Counted from the first letter of the stretch, positions 46,287-61,500 are shown. The stretch is DNA of 64,000 nt from Onthophagus taurus (GCF_036711975.1 NC_091973.1:3162001-3226000), one strand, 5' to 3'. Made by a program: numbers and translations. Notes: generated by a model from the sequence alone, not told the origin.

Positions 46287-49200
46287 ATGTTGAATAATAT
46301 ACCAGTTGAATTTCGTAAATTTAATCGTCACCGGTCGTATTTAAAAAAAATATTAAGAGATACAAATTGTGCTATAGAAGATATTAAAAATGGACAAGTT
46401 TTAGGTAGGAATAACATAATATTTTCATGTTTATTTATTAATGTACATATGTTATAGATGAAATAAAACAACAATTAACTTTTTGCACTGTGGAGACGTT
46501 GCATAAAGTGTTGGATAACACCCCAGCGTTCGTTGTACTTGGTCAAACTTGTTTTGGGAAAGCTTTATTTGTTAATTTTTTACTCAATTATAAACTTTTA
46601 CCACAAAAACTCAAATCTAATTGGAGATGGGTAAATTATATTGTTCTCACTTTATCCTTAACCTTTTTAATTACAAAATTAAATTTCAAATACAGGTAAA
46701 AATCAGTTATGGTATACGTAAATCGTTACGATTAACCTTAGGTTCAGAATATGAGATTGTTGATTCATTAAAATCGCTGCAACAACCTTGGACTGGTATA
46801 GCAGAAGATGATTTAAAACGTGATAATTCAGAATCTCCAACAGATCATTGTCCCACAATAGAAGTTGAAATTCCAGCAGAAATTTTAAAAGAGAATATAA
46901 ACATTTATATTCCGCCCGATTGCGGTTCAGATGAATTACAAAAAGTACTCTCAAAACAATTAGACTCGATTTACCCAATTTTTATCTATGCAGTAACCGA
47001 AAATGCGCTCACCGAATCTGATATTCATAATATTCGCGTTTTAAAACAACTTTATTCTGATGCCGCGATTATATTTCTTAGGATAGGTTTATTAGATAAT
47101 AAAGATCCCGTGGGGTTAAATAAAATCATGATCGATCTTAAAACGCAATTATCACGGCTCGGTTTTTTACCTGATTATCCACAAACGCCAGATTTATCCA
47201 TTCGAAAAGCGCTTTGTTCTGAGTGTATGGTAGAAAACGAAGTAATTAGTTATATTCAGATTAAAGATCATTTGCATTTGTTCGTAAGAAACGTATTAAA
47301 AGCGTATCTATTAAAGCTATCTGCGTTATTAAGCGAATTACATAACGTTTGCCTTCGAATTTTTATTCTATCCGCTTTCGATATGGCGAGAGAGATCCAA
47401 ATTACTCCTCGAAGAATCCATTACGCCCAAGATGTTGAGCAAAAACTTTTTAAATCACTTATGGATATTGCTCTTATCAGGCAAACTGAAATGGTTAAAA
47501 TTATCCAGGATTCTCTAGAACAGATGAGGAATAATATTGATGTTGTTTTAGATGGATATGAATATCAAGGTAATTCTAATATACAAATAAAAATTTTTAT
47601 AATTCAATTTAATTCAATTTATAGAAAACGAAATAAAATTTGAAAAAGTAGCAACCATGGAAATTCATCATTTAGTTTTTCAAAAACTAACAAACATCGT
47701 CGCGTCACGTTTAGTACATTCCGTCGGTTACTTGCGTGAAAGTTACACAGGAACCCTCCAAAGATGTCTCGAAAGCTTGGAGAAAAACTGTCATGAACTC
47801 GAAGGTAGTCTACTCGCATCCGACGCTGTTAAACAAATCGTTAACGCTGCGTATAACATAGACTTAAAATCGTTTGCGACTTTCTCCCTCGTCCAATCTT
47901 TCGTTGATCGGCTTCGAAAATTGGTACAAAACTTCCCGTTCAAATGGCACACGTGCTCCCAAAAAGTCCGATTCGATCGCGAATGGCAACGTCAAGTAAT
48001 CTTAGAACTTTTAGATTCGCTTAGTTACCACAGATTGGCGAAGACGATTTCATCCCAATTTCAAGAACACGTTAAATCGTCGCACGAGGCGTTTCATTCC
48101 GCTATGAGATTAATCGAAAACCAGTTATCTGGACAACTTGAAGAGACTGAAGAGCAACGAATCGATATTCGTAAAAGACTGGCACCGAAATTTGCAAGGC
48201 TCGCCCTTGAAAGTACGTCGTTATGTGATCTTATACGCTGGGGGATGCCCAGACAAATTGTTGAAATCGGTAGAGGACAATATGGAGTTGTTTTTGCGTG
48301 TGAACCCTGGGGTGGAGTACAACCTTGCGCTGTTAAATCAGTTGTACCACCAGATGAAAGACATTGGAATGATTTAGCGATGGAATTTTATTATACCAGG
48401 TAATAGCGATGAAAGAAAAACATTTGACACAAAATGTTGCTCCACTTTTAATATTCTATTATCTGCCGTATTCTAAAAAACAATTGAGCATCTAATTTTC
48501 ATATATTAGTATTTTTCTCGATATTTATGCATCTAAGAGCAAAAGTGAAATAGAACAATATTGTTAAGAATGAAATTTGCTACAACTTTTGTTCTAAAAG
48601 TTTTTTTGTAGTATGAAAATAAATCTCGAGTATGTTCATGATATCTCGGCCGACTTCGAAGACGTCGGCCGCCCCAAGTATCATGAACAATACTTATGGG
48701 CGGCCGACGTCTTCGAAGTCGGCCGAGATTATTACTATAAAAGAGATTTTTCTCGATATTTATGCACCTTAGAGCAAAAGTGAAACGGAGCAATATTGTT
48801 AACAATGAAATTTGCTACAACTTTTATTCTAAAAGTTTTTTTGTAGTATGCTCCGAATCTCGAGTATTGTTTATGACATCTCGGCCGACTTCGAAGACGT
48901 CGGCCGCCCCAAGTATCCTAAACAATATTTATGGGCGGCCGACGTCTTCGAAGTCGGCCGAGATTATTACTATAAAAGAGATTTTTCTCGATATTTATGC
49001 ACCTTAGAGCAAAAGTGAAAAAAACAATATTGTTAACAATGAAATTTGCTACAACTTTTCTTCTAAAAGTTTTTTTGTAGTATGCTTCGAATCTCGAGTA
49101 TTGTTCATGATATCTATAACCCAACCCAAGTATCATGAACAATACTTATGGGCGGCCGACGTCTTCGAAGTCGGCCGAGATTATTACTATAAAAGAGATT

Positions 49201-51039
49201 TTTCTCGATATTTATGCACCTTAGAGCAAAAGTGAAACAGAGCAATATTGTTAAAAATGAAATTTGCTACAACTTTTATTCTAAAAAATTTTTTGTAGTA
49301 TGCTCCGAATCTCGATTATTGTTTATGATATCTCGGCCGACTTCGAAGACGTCGGCCGTCCCAAGTATCATGAATAATAGTTATGGGCGGCCGACGTCTT
49401 CGAAGTCGGCCGAGATTATTTCTATGAAAGAGAAGATTTTTCTCGATATTTATGCACCTTAGAGCAAAAGTGAAAGAAAACAATATTGTTAACAATGAAA
49501 TTTGCTACAACTTTTCTTCTAAAAGTTTTTTTGTAGTATGCTTCGAATCTCGAGTATTGTTCATGATATCTATAACCCAACCCAAGTATCATGAACAATA
49601 CTTATGGGCGGCCGACGTCTTCGAAGTCGGCCGAGATTATTACTATAAAAGAGATTTTTCTCGATATTTATGCACCTTAGAGCAAAAGTGAAAGAAAACA
49701 ATATTGTTAACAATGAAATTTGCTACAACTTTTCTTCTAAAAGTTTTTTTGTAGTATGCTTCGAATCTCGAGTATTGTTCATGATATCTATAACCCAACC
49801 CAAGTATCATGAACAATACTTATGGGCGGCCGACGTCTTCGAAGTCGACCGAGATTATTACTATAAAAGAGATTTTTCTCGATATTTATGCACCTTAGAG
49901 CAAAAGTGAAATAGAACAATATTGTTAAGAATGAAATTTGCTACAACTTTTATTTTAAAATTTTTTTTGTAGTATGCTCCGAATTTCGAGTATTGTTTAT
50001 GATATCTCACCCGACTTCGAAGACGTCGGCCGCCCCAAGTATCATGAATAATAGTTATGGGCGGCCGACGTCTTCGAAGTCGGCCGAGATTATTACTATG
50101 AAAGAGATTTTTCTCGATATTTATGCACCTGAGAGCAAAAGTGAAAGAAAACAATATTGTTAACAATGAAATTTGCTACAACTTTTCTTCTAAAAGTTTT
50201 TTTGTAGTATGCTACGAATCTCGAGTATTGTTCATGATATCTATAACCCAACCCAAGTATCATGAACAATACTTTGGGCGCACTAATAAACAATACTATT
50301 AGTAGAGTAAATATTGAATTAATGATAATGAATTTTAAAAGAACAATTCCGGAACATCCTCGGATTGTAAAATTAAGAGGATCAGTTATTGATCATAACT
50401 ATGGAAATGGTTGTCTCTCGGCTGTGTTATTAGTTATGGAGAGGATGAAACGAGATTTATTCTGCGCGTTGAAAGATGGTCTCACATTTATCCGCCGCAT
50501 TCAAATCGCTATTGATGTTGTTGAAGGAATCAGATATTTGCACTCCCAAGGTCTTGTTCACAGAGATGTTAAACTAAAAAATGTTTTAGTAAGTTTTATT
50601 TTTTAATCATCTTTTTATTACTCATTTTTTTGAATTTTAGTTGGATGGAAATGAACGCGCAATGTTAACAGACTTCGGATTTTGCATACCGGAGGCTATG
50701 ATGTCTGGTAGTGTAGTTGGTACGCCCGTTCACATGGCCCCGGAATTACTTTCCGGGCGTTACGATTCTAGCGTCGATGTATATGCTTTTGGAGTACTTT
50801 TTTGGTTTTTATGTGCCGGGCGGGTGGAGTTGCCGGGACATTTTGAACATTTTATGAGTAAAGAACAGTTATGGAATAGTGTGAAAAAGGGTATGCGACC
50901 CGAGTGTTTGCCAAATTTTGACACGGAATGTTGGAATTTAATGGAACAATGTTGGGCGGCCGAACCGTGCGAGAGACCTTTGCTGGGTGACGTTCAACCC
51001 CAATTGGAAGATATTCTCAATAGGGCTACAAAAAAATAG
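46287..51039 (+). CDS. Dstyk: dual serine/threonine and tyrosine protein kinase, 861 aa
   Basis: Exons 46287-46404, 46458-46630, 46696-47569, 47625-48399, 50342-50588 and 50641-51039 join in phase. DSTYK (RIP5) is a large kinase with an N-terminal P-loop-like region and a C-terminal kinase domain, linked in vertebrates to FGF signalling and cell death. Visible features are [18 protein letters not shown] (~residue 60), long helical middle regions, the kinase P-loop GRGQYGVVF (604-612), CAVKS (Lys626), VHRDVKLKN (HRD 720-722), TDFGFC (DFG 740-742) and [10 protein letters not shown]. All catalytic residues are present, so it should be active. The acceptor chosen for exon 5 (AAAAG, then AACAATTCC) gives [14 protein letters not shown], which aligns naturally with family members; an upstream acceptor near 50301-50304 would insert about 13 residues. 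Intron 4 (48400-50341), inside the kinase domain, is filled by a palindrome-bearing array. Confidence 0.95.
48520..50280. repeat. eight-unit ~220-236 bp array with nested palindromes, in Dstyk intron 4
   Basis: Each unit has the dispersed core (TTATGCACCTTAGAGC, AAAAGTGAAA, AACAATATTGTTAACAATG, AAATTTGCTACAACTTTT, TTTTTTTGTAGTATGCT), then 15-base inverted arms GTATTGTTCATGATA and TATCATGAACAATAC around a centre, then a GC-rich palindrome facing the other way. The centre is either the GC-rich palindrome (units near 48650, 48885, 49337 and 50010) or the unrelated short sequence ATAACCCAACC (units near 49115, 49570, 49790 and 50240). Core copies start near 48530, 48763, 49000, 49220, 49453, 49672, 49895 and 50122. 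Confidence 0.93.
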
Positions 51040-52565
51040 TTTAAATAAAATCTTTTTATGTTTACAGAATATTTTTATAATTGTTATTTAATTGCAAAAC
51101 CAATTTTATATTATTTATAATTAATTAACTAACACGATGGTTGAAAATAAAAAGAAATTTGCTTTAATAAACCTTCCTCGCGTAATAAATTTAAATAAAA
51201 GGATATGGTAAGGGGTTGAAATAAAAAAGCAGCTTTTTTATAATAAATTATACAGTATTTCTTGAGAACTTGTCTTCGATAGATACGATTTTTTATACAT
51301 CTAATCGTGAATGACTCTAGAAAATAATGGAAGTAATTTATGAAAATGAAAAAATTGGGTCGCAATACTTTGAGAAAGAACTATCTAAATCATGATTAAT
51401 ACAACACTGACACAAATGTTAAATCGTTATGTTGATGAGAAGAATTAATTAATAATAAACGTCGAGACTTATTTTTTTACAATGTGCGATTTCTAAACTA
51501 ATTAATAAAGTACAATAAACAAGTGAGTATAAAAGTAATATATGTTGATGACGGTGACGTATTTTTAATGTTTTTTTTACTTAAATTAATAAGTATTTAA
51601 TTAAAAAAACGAAGTTTACGTTTTAATTTGTTTAAAATAAATACAGTGCAATTTTGATGTATCAATAAGTTTCCTAATAGAAAAGAAATTATAAAAAGAG
51701 CAAAATTGGAACAAAATACATAACGCAGTTGTTGCCGTTGTGAAAAAATAAAGATACGATTACCATTTCGTCTAAAAATACTTTATACAAACTAACTACT
51801 AGGAAATTATCACAAAAAAAATCAACTTTTAATTTGTTTATTGGTTTACGGTTATTTAAAAAGACATTTTAAACGAAAATGTTTAAATAACAACAAAATG
51901 GTTCAAATTAATAATCGACATACCTTTTAGCTCGATTTAAAAAAAATATTGCTATGAAGATCTCTACAGATATGAACTTTAAGATGTTAGTTTACTTTTA
52001 AACTGGTTAAAATCTAATTGTTGAATTAATAAATTAAAAAATCACAGTTTTGGAAGGTACGTAAACAGTGTTTTAAATAACCGTAAGTTATGATGTGTGT
52101 AGGTTATCTACAAAGTTGAAAAAGAAAACAAAACGAACGAAATAAAAAAAAATAAAAACGAAGAGTCACAAAAATAATACAATCGAAAGAAAACGTGACT
52201 TATCTTTTTTAACCTTACTATATACAATTTTTTGTTTATTACGACCTATTCCGACAAGCTTAAATTCTTTCAAACCACATTTATTGTTACATCCACCAAA
52301 AAATCGATTGTACGCTTTTTTCTTTAATAAAATATTAATAATTAATTGATTTGTACTGTACTCCATATAGTTTAAATTAAATGATAATAAAGTGGGTATA
52401 ATGTTTAAAAAAATGATTAAAATATATTGAACCAATTAATTAATTTCCCATCGTAAAAGTGTGTATCTAGTATTTTTCAAAACAAAAATCAAAAAATTTC
52501 TAATTTATCATTTTTTTCTCTCATCATTTTTCATCCATAAACAGGCCACTCAAAAAAGGCAATAA
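51040..52565. other. convergent 3' ends of Dstyk and lid
   Basis: AT-rich 3' UTR and intergenic sequence between the Dstyk stop (51039) and the lid stop (52566). An AATAAA follows the Dstyk stop within 10 bases. No repeat array or supportable gene was seen. Long poly-A and poly-T runs are frequent. Confidence 0.5.
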
Positions 52566-55500
52566 TTAACTTCTTTCTGACAAACAAGATAAAGCTTGTT
52601 GTTGATTGATAACGGCATCCTCAAAATCAATTTCGACCGAGTTCAAATTCGGCGTTAAATGATCTAAATTAACGAGTCCATTTTTGACGCTACCTTGCGA
52701 GCACGTTATACAAATGTAATCTTCGTCCTCGTTAATGTCTTTAATCGAGAGACCAACACACGCCATATGAAACCACAAATCGCAACCACCATCACACTGT
52801 ACCCACTGGACAACTTCCTCACCAGACGGCTGCAAACATGATTCCACCGCGCATTTATCTTCAATTTCATCATCGTCGGAATGTTCTTGTCCACGACGAC
52901 AATTTCGTCGACCACGAACTCCACCACCAGTTTCAGAACGACCTGGTTTTAATACTTCTTTTGTTGAATTTGTTGAACGACGCGGTTTTAATTTTTTTAC
53001 TACTTCCGCTGGTTTTTTACCATTTGGTATTATTTCATTTTCAGAGCGACGTTTTCGACCCTTACGTTGTGGTGATTTTGATACCTATTTATATTTAAAT
53101 AAGAAATAATTACAATTTACAAGTTTTTTTATTTTTACATATATTTTTAATAGTTAGGCCCCTCGCACACCAACGATACGCTACCCATAAGCAGAGATGT
53201 ACCATTGTTCCTAGTGATGTAGCATAAATCAAAATTGTCAAAATTGGATCAGTTATAACGTGAGTACTAAAACTGACGGAGAAAGACGTTATGAATAAAA
53301 AATGTTCCTAATACATCAAGAAATCATAATCCATAATTATTTCGTATTTATCTATCACCAGTTTCTAATGATATAGCATAAATCCCAAAAATGTTAAAAT
53401 TGGACGATTTTTTTTAATAAAATGAATTATAACGTGAGTACTAAAACTGATGGAGAAAGACGTTATGAACAAAAAATATTCCTAAAACATCAAGAAATCA
53501 TAATCCATAATTATTTCGTATTTATCTATCACTAGTTTCTAATGATATAGCATAAATTCCAAAAATGTTAAAATTGGACGATTTTTTTTAATAAAATGAA
53601 TTATAACGTGAGTACTAAAACCGATGGAGAAAGACGTTATGAATAAAAAATATTCCTAAAACATCAAGAAATCATAATCCATAATTATTTCGTATTTATC
53701 TATCACCAGTTTCTAATGATACAGCATAAATGTCAACATTGGACGATTTTTCTTAATAAAATTAGCTATAACGTCATTACCAAAAGTGATGGAGAAAGAC
53801 GTTATGAATGAAAAATATTCCTAATGCATCAAGAAGTCATAATCCATAATTATTATATATTTATCTATCACCAGTTTCTAATCATAACAGCATAAATGTC
53901 AAAATTGGACGATTTTTCTTAATAAAATCAGCTATAACGTGAGTACTAAAATTGATGGAGAAAGACGTTATGAATAAAAAATGTTCCTAATGCATCAAGA
54001 AGTCATAATCCATAATTATTTCGTATTTATCTATCACCAGTTTTTAATGATATAGCATAAATCCCAAAAATGTTAAAATTGGACGATTTTTCTTAATAAA
54101 ATGAACTATAACGTGAGTACTAAAACTAATGGAGAAAGACGTTATGAATAAAAAATATTCCTAATGCATCAAGAAGTCATAATCCATAATTATTTCGTAT
54201 TTATCTATCACCAGTTTCTAATGATATAGCATAAATTCCAAAAATGTTAAAATTGGACGATTTTCTTTAATTAAATGAATTATAACGTGAGTACTAAAAC
54301 CGATGGAGAAAGACGTTATGAATAAAAAATATTCCTAAAACATCAAGAAATCATAATCCATAATTATTTCGTATTTATCTATCACCAGTTTCTAATGATA
54401 CAGCATAAATGTCAACATTGGACGATTTTTCTTAATAAAATTAGCTATACCGTCATTACCAAAAGTGACGGAGAAAGACTTATGAATGAAAAATATTCCT
54501 AATGCATCAAGAAGTCATAATCCATAATTATTACATATTTATCTATCACCAGTTTCTAATGATAACAGCATAAATGTCAAAATTGGACGATTTTTCTTAA
54601 TAAAATCAGCTCTAACATGAGTACTAAAATTGATGGAGAAAGACGTTATGAATAAAAAATGTTCCTAATACATCAAGAAATAATAATCCATAATTATTTT
54701 ATATTTATCTATCACTAATTTCTAATGATATAGCATAAATCCCAAAAATTTTAAAATTGGACGATTTTTCTTAATAAAATTAACTATAACGTGAGTACTA
54801 AAACTGATGGAGAAAGACATTATGAATAAAAAATATTCCTAATGCATCAAGAAATTATAATGCATATTTATTTCATATTTATCTATCACCAGTTTCTAAT
54901 GATATAGCATAAATCCCAAAAATGATAAAATTGGATGATTTTTCTTAATAAAATCAGCTATAACGTCATTACCAAAACTGATGGAGAAAGACGTTATGAA
55001 TGAAAAATATTCCTAATGCATCAAGAAGTCATAATCCATAATTATTACATATTTATCTATCACCAGTTTCTAATGATAACAGCATAAATGTCAAAATTGG
55101 ACGATTTTTCTTAATAAAATCAGCTATAACGTGAGTACTAAAATTGATCTAGAAAGACGTTATGAATAAAAAATATTCCTAATGCATCAAGAAGTCATAA
55201 TCCATAATTATTTCATATTTATCTATCACTATTTTCTAATGTTATAGCATAAATCCCAAAAATGTTAAAATTGGACGATTTTTCTTAATAAAATGAATTA
55301 TAACGTGAGTACTAAAACTGATGGAGAAAGACGTTATGAATAAAAAATATTCCTAAAACATCAAGAAATCATAATCCATAATTATTTCGTATTTATCTAT
55401 CACCAATTTCTAATGATATAGCATAAATCCCAAAAATATCGAAATTGGACGATTTTTCTTAATAAAATTAACTATAACGTGAATACTAAAATTGATGGAG

Positions 55501-58500
55501 AAAGACGTTATGAATAAAAAACATTCTTAATGCATCAAGAAGTCATAATCCATAATTATTTCGTATTTATCTATCACCAGTTTCTAATGATATAGCATAA
55601 ATCCCAAAAATATCAAAATTGGACGATTTTTCTTAATAAAATAAACTACAACGTGAGTACTAAAACTGAAGGAGAAAGACGTTAGTCTAACAAGATGGCG
55701 TCGCGGTTGCGTAGCGTTTGTGTGCGAGAGTTATTTTAAATAAAAAAATTATTACTTACATCAAAATCAACAAGGATTAATTCCTTATCATGATCTCTAC
55801 TGGCAACGACAAGTTGCCATAGTTGTGGTAATTCATCCAAAGTGACCTCTAATAAATCACCTTCGACCATTAAATCTTCTAACTGTTCTTTGACGGTTTC
55901 GCTTAAACGTATCATATATTCCGATTCTGAGTTCCTTGCCAAATGCATCGAATATGTATGTTCGTCCTGACAATTTTCGGAGTCTTCTTTACCACTGTCA
56001 TCGGAAATGTTCCCACAATAATTACCGATAGGGCTGGCATTACCATCGGTAACATCTTCGGGAGAGGAATGAATAATCCCATTAATTGTATTCAAAGAAT
56101 TTTTGTCGTTTTGTTTGGATTTTTCGCCGTTGTATTTTTGATTAATTCCGTTGAGTTTTATTGAAGCCGATTCGAGTTCGTCACTCTGCAATAATTGTCT
56201 GGCGCGATCTTGCCAGTTCATCGCGCGCTCGGTCAAACATTGCAGAGCTTCACCTTCGGGTAATCTCGTATGTAATTTTTGTAAGGACATTAATAAACTG
56301 AGAATCGATTCGAGTTTTGGTCGGCGCGTTCTTAAACAGTTCGGGCACAAAAATTTGCTGTCTTTGTAACCGATTTGAAGCATAGCGGTGGTTAGATTAG
56401 ACTTGATTTTTGTGTTTGCTATCTTTGGTAATGTAACGCAAGTAGAATGAAACCAATCCTTACATAAATCGCATGACATCATGATACCAAATGAACCTTT
56501 TTGGCAAATACAAAATGTTGCGTCCGGGTTTTCTAGGCTTTTCTCTAAGTTTTCTTTTCGCAAACTTTTTAATCCGATCATTTCTTTTTCTTCTGCGTCT
56601 TTAAATCGGGCCACTACCGTGGTTGGGTCCATGTTATCTCTTAATAAAATGTACTCGTCCTCATCTCGGCGTTTCCTTCCTTTTGTTATTGTAAAATTTA
56701 GTTTTGGTGATAAAGCGTCCATTAGATTTCCGGTTGAATTCTTTCGTAAAAATATTCGACTCGTTTTCTCTTTCCATGATAAAGCTGAAGTGACGAACGA
56801 TTTTAAGCGCTCCACTTCTTCAAGTTGGAACTGAAAACCTTTACTTTTTTTGATTAAATCTTCAATCGAGCATAAATACGGATAAAATTCAAGGGAATTC
56901 ATTTCTTGAAGTTGTTTGAACCATTCGTTCGCGCTATTTAAGCTGTCGATTAATACATTTTCCGTTGGTAAAAACACTTCAATCTCGCAAGCTTCTTTGA
57001 TTAATTGTTCTGCTTCTGAAATGATATCAGAACCGGTTTTCTTTAATAATTCTTGAGCGCGTTGTTCCCATTCTTCAGCTTCCGTGATTAATGTTTGTAG
57101 TTCCAATAAAACGTTGGAAATAACGCTATCATATGGGAAAACGTTACCCGATTGTACCAATTTTTTTAATGTGTCAATGTCGGCCACATCCCCCAAGTGT
57201 CGAGTACTTTGTACTTCACACAACCACTTTAATTTTTTTAAACGATCTTGCATTGGTTGTAAAGATGGTAATTCAATGCATAAATCGTTGCTGTTATTAA
57301 CCAAGTCCTCCACTTGCTGCATTAAACATTCTTTTAATGGTAAACTTAGGATTCGTTTGCTTTCTTTTTCAAATTCCGAAGTTTTCGTTAAAAGTTCTTT
57401 AATGATTTTTTCCTCGTCTAAAATACATGCTAAACTATCAATCTCGTCGCAAAACAAAGTTAATTCCTCCAACGTTAATTTGCTTTTATGGTCATACGAG
57501 TTTCTGGTGCGAATTTTGTTTAAATCCAACTGCCTTATGACGCTAGCGCATTTCTCCGCATCCTCGATCGCGTTCGCTAATGTCAATATCAAGTCGGACT
57601 TTGGAAAGTGTTTTCCTTGTGCCTCTTGAAACAGTTGTCGCAATTCGTCCAAGTGCATTGATTTCGGCGTGTTTCTATCTAAAGCGTCCTTTACTTTATC
57701 GGCCCAACGGTCGAATGACTCCGCTTTCGTCTTTAAATTGCGTAATAACGGAAGCAACTCATCTAGCGTGTAGCGATAACGTAAAGTTCTACTTTTTGGA
57801 GAACATTTACATAATTCGGAATAATGACGAAGACAAACCAGAACGTTTGTGTTGCACGAACATGATATCGCCGACATGAAACACGTCGTTTTACACACAT
57901 CGCATTGACGTTCATCGTCAGGAAGTAATTCGAAAGCTTCGCGCTCAGCGTTTGTTACACCCTATTAAAATTTAAAAAAATTAAATCAAATCATTTAATA
58001 ATTTTAAATTTAAACTTACCCAGTCTAATAAACTTTTCCTTAATTTCTTTTCAGTTTCAACCATTCGCAACATATCTTGATAAGTAGCGGCGGCAACGGT
58101 GATATCTAATTTATCTGGATTAGCAGCCATCTTACAAACTAATTCATCATGGGAAAAGACGCAAAATCGTCTTAATTGCGAATAATGCAACACGCATTCT
58201 CGTCCCATGCAAACCCAATCGGCTGGTGCAAAATTGACAGCTTCAGCGAAGTTATAACCTTGATTAAAACCAGCGTGATAAGCTCTTGGAAATGTAATGA
58301 CGAATTCTCCGGCATGTTGATCGGTTCGGTAAACAGGAACACCAGCGTTCATTAATATGTTAGGATTCATAATTGTTACTAATTGATGTAATAAATCTGG
58401 TTGGGATTGGAACAGTTCAGGGGCTGCGGATTTCATGGTTTCTTCAAACATCTCGGCTTTCGAACCGGGAACTCCATACCAAGTTTTTGGTTCACCCCAG

Positions 58501-61500
58501 TGAAGATAATTAATGGAATAACTCCAGTGATCCTCGTTGTGCCAACAGAACGTCGCAAAACACATCCCTACGTACATCCACGGTACTTTCATTCCCGATA
58601 TATCGGCGTTTATGTAACCGAGAACGGAACCTTCCAAAACTGGAAGATTATTCAAATTCCAACCAGAGTAAGCGTACTCTTGGTCGCCGGGAAGTAAATT
58701 CAACGAGTTCTTTGTTGGAAAACCCGAACCGTGATCCATTGTATGCAAATCTGCGCCATATTCGACAGTTACATCCTCGTCTATGGAAGACACTATGCGC
58801 CAAAATTCTTTTTCCACTATCGATGTTGGTACAAGCTAAAAATCATAATTAAAGAATTAAAATGAACATTAACCAATATAATAATTATTTACATGAACCG
58901 GCATGTTGAAATAATCACTTTTAAATTGATCAGCCATTTCACCAAATTGTTGCAAATTGTATTCGCGTTGGGCCTGTTCGAATCCAAATGCTTCGGTGGG
59001 TTTGGAAACTTCCTCAGCAACGCATTTCGGACAACACCAATCGCCTTTCGGGATTTCGACCAACGGTGGCATTAAACAGAATGTATGATAGCTATCATCG
59101 CAACCATCACAAAGTAGCATGTACTCTTCGGAATCGCCGCGATTGCAGTTATGACAAACATACTTTGCCAACTAAAGAAAAAAAGTTACTTTAAAATAAC
59201 ACGAAAGAAAAGTTATTATTACCGGGTCTATATCCATATCGTAGTGAATTAATTTCGATCGAGCTTTCTCATCTTTTTTGTCTAAATTATAACCGGCCAT
59301 TTTTGGACCAGCCCCGTAAAATTGAAGACGTTTCAGTTCTTTATTGTTATCACCATCGCCGTTATCGTCGGCCATTTCATCTTTTATTTTAACCTAAATA
59401 TCAAAAAAATATTAGTTCATTATTCTAAGTGAGGTGAGAATGCATTTTTTATACGCAGAGATTTGGCTCTAGCGTGCCCTTTATGCAACTCGCGGAGCCT
59501 CAACCTGGAAATTGAAGTTGATGATCATAGCAACCCTTTAACCTGGATGCCTTCATCCCAGTTATGGATGAAATCTCAGAACTAATAATTAAAACCAATA
59601 TTTGTTGGTATTAGATAACAAAGCCGAACTGGAAAGAGCGATAAGAACTTGGCCCAGGCATCTCAAAGAATACGGCTTGAGAATTAATTTTAGATCAAAC
59701 AGATATGGCAGGCAGGATGTGATGGGGATGTGACCCAGGAAGTGAGATACTGCAGCTGAGATTCCAAAAATGGAGATTATAAAAATAAGTGCTTGATTTT
59801 AGCTGTAACAGTAGATATCTTAATTATTGTTTTATATATTTTATTTTTGTACTTTTCTCGATACTTATGCATCTGAGAGCAAAAGTGAAAGAGAGCAATA
59901 TTGTTAAAAATAACATTTGCTACAACTTTTGTTCCAAAATGAAAAATCGATTAATTTTGGTCGTTTTAAATAAGTTATATTATAATCTTAGATTCTTGCC
60001 TTTATTTGCTTCGTAGATTTCGGCTGCCTCAAACATTGTTCGTGATTTAAGAAATAATCTCGGCCGATTTCGAAGATGTCGGCCGCCCCAAGTGTCATAA
60101 ACAATGCTTACGGCGGCCGACGTCTTCGAAGTCGGCCGAGATTAGTTCTTCCATAAATTTCAAGCAAAATAGACTTGGTTTCATGCTGCCAATTCCGAGT
60201 GATACCATTAAAAACGTCTAAAACTACAAGTTCAGGAAATTTTCACATTTTTCTCGATATTTAAGCATCTGAGAGCAAAAATGAAAGAGAGCAATATTGT
60301 TAAGAATGGAATTTGCTACAAGTTTTGTTCTAAATTTTTTTTTGTAGTATGCTCCAAGAATCCTTCGTGATATAATAAATAATCTCGGCCGACTTCGAAG
60401 ACGTCGGTCGCCTCAAGAATCGTTCATGATATAGGAAATAATCTCGGCCGATTTCAAAGACGTCGGCCGCCACATATAAACAATATTTAGAGCGGCCGAC
60501 GTCTTCGAAGTCAGCCGAGATTATTTCTTTCATAAATTTCAAGCAACACTTGGTTTTACGCTCCCAATCCCGAGAATTTTGATATTTTCGTATTTTTCTC
60601 GATATTTAAGGATCTGAGAGCAAAAGTGAAAGAGAGCAATATTGTTAAGAATGAAATTTGCTAACACTTTTGTTCTACAATTTTTTTTGTAGTATGCTCC
60701 GAATTCGGACTCAGCCGACGTCTTCGAAGTCGGCCGCCACATATAAACAATATTTAGAGCGGCCGACGTCTTCGAAGTCGGCCGAGATTATTTCTTCCAT
60801 AAATTTCAAGCAAGGTACACTTGGTTTTACGCTCCCAATCCCAAGAATTTTGATATTTTCGTATTTTTCACGATATTTAAGGATCTGAGAGCAATATTGT
60901 TAAGAATGAAATTTGCTACAACTTTTGTTCTAAAATTTTTTTTGTAGTATGGTCCGTATTCGGAATCGGCCGCCTCAAGAATCCTTTGTGATATAATAAA
61001 TAATCTCGGCCGACTTCGAAGACGTCAGCCGCCTCAAGAATCCTTCGTGATATAATAAATAATCTCGGCCGACTTCGAAGACGTCGGCCGCCTCAAGAAT
61101 CCTTCGTGATATAATAAATAATCTCGGCCGACTTCGAAGACGTCGGCCGCCTCAAGAATCGTTTGTGATATAAGAAATAATCTCAGCCGACTTCGAAGAC
61201 GTCGGCCGCCACATGTCATAAACAATATTTAGAGTGCCCGACGTCTTCGAAGTCGGCCGAGATTATTTCTTCCATAAATTTCAAGCAAGGTACACTTGGT
61301 TTTACGCTCCCAATCCCGAGAATTTTGATATTTTCGTATTTTTCTTGATATTTAAGCATCTGAGAGCAAAAATGAAAGAGAGCAATATTGTTAAGAATGA
61401 AATTTGCTACAACTTTTGTTCTAAAATTTTTTTTGTAGTATGGTCCGTATTCGGAATCGGCCGCCTCAAGAATCCTTTGTGATATAATAAATAATCTCGG

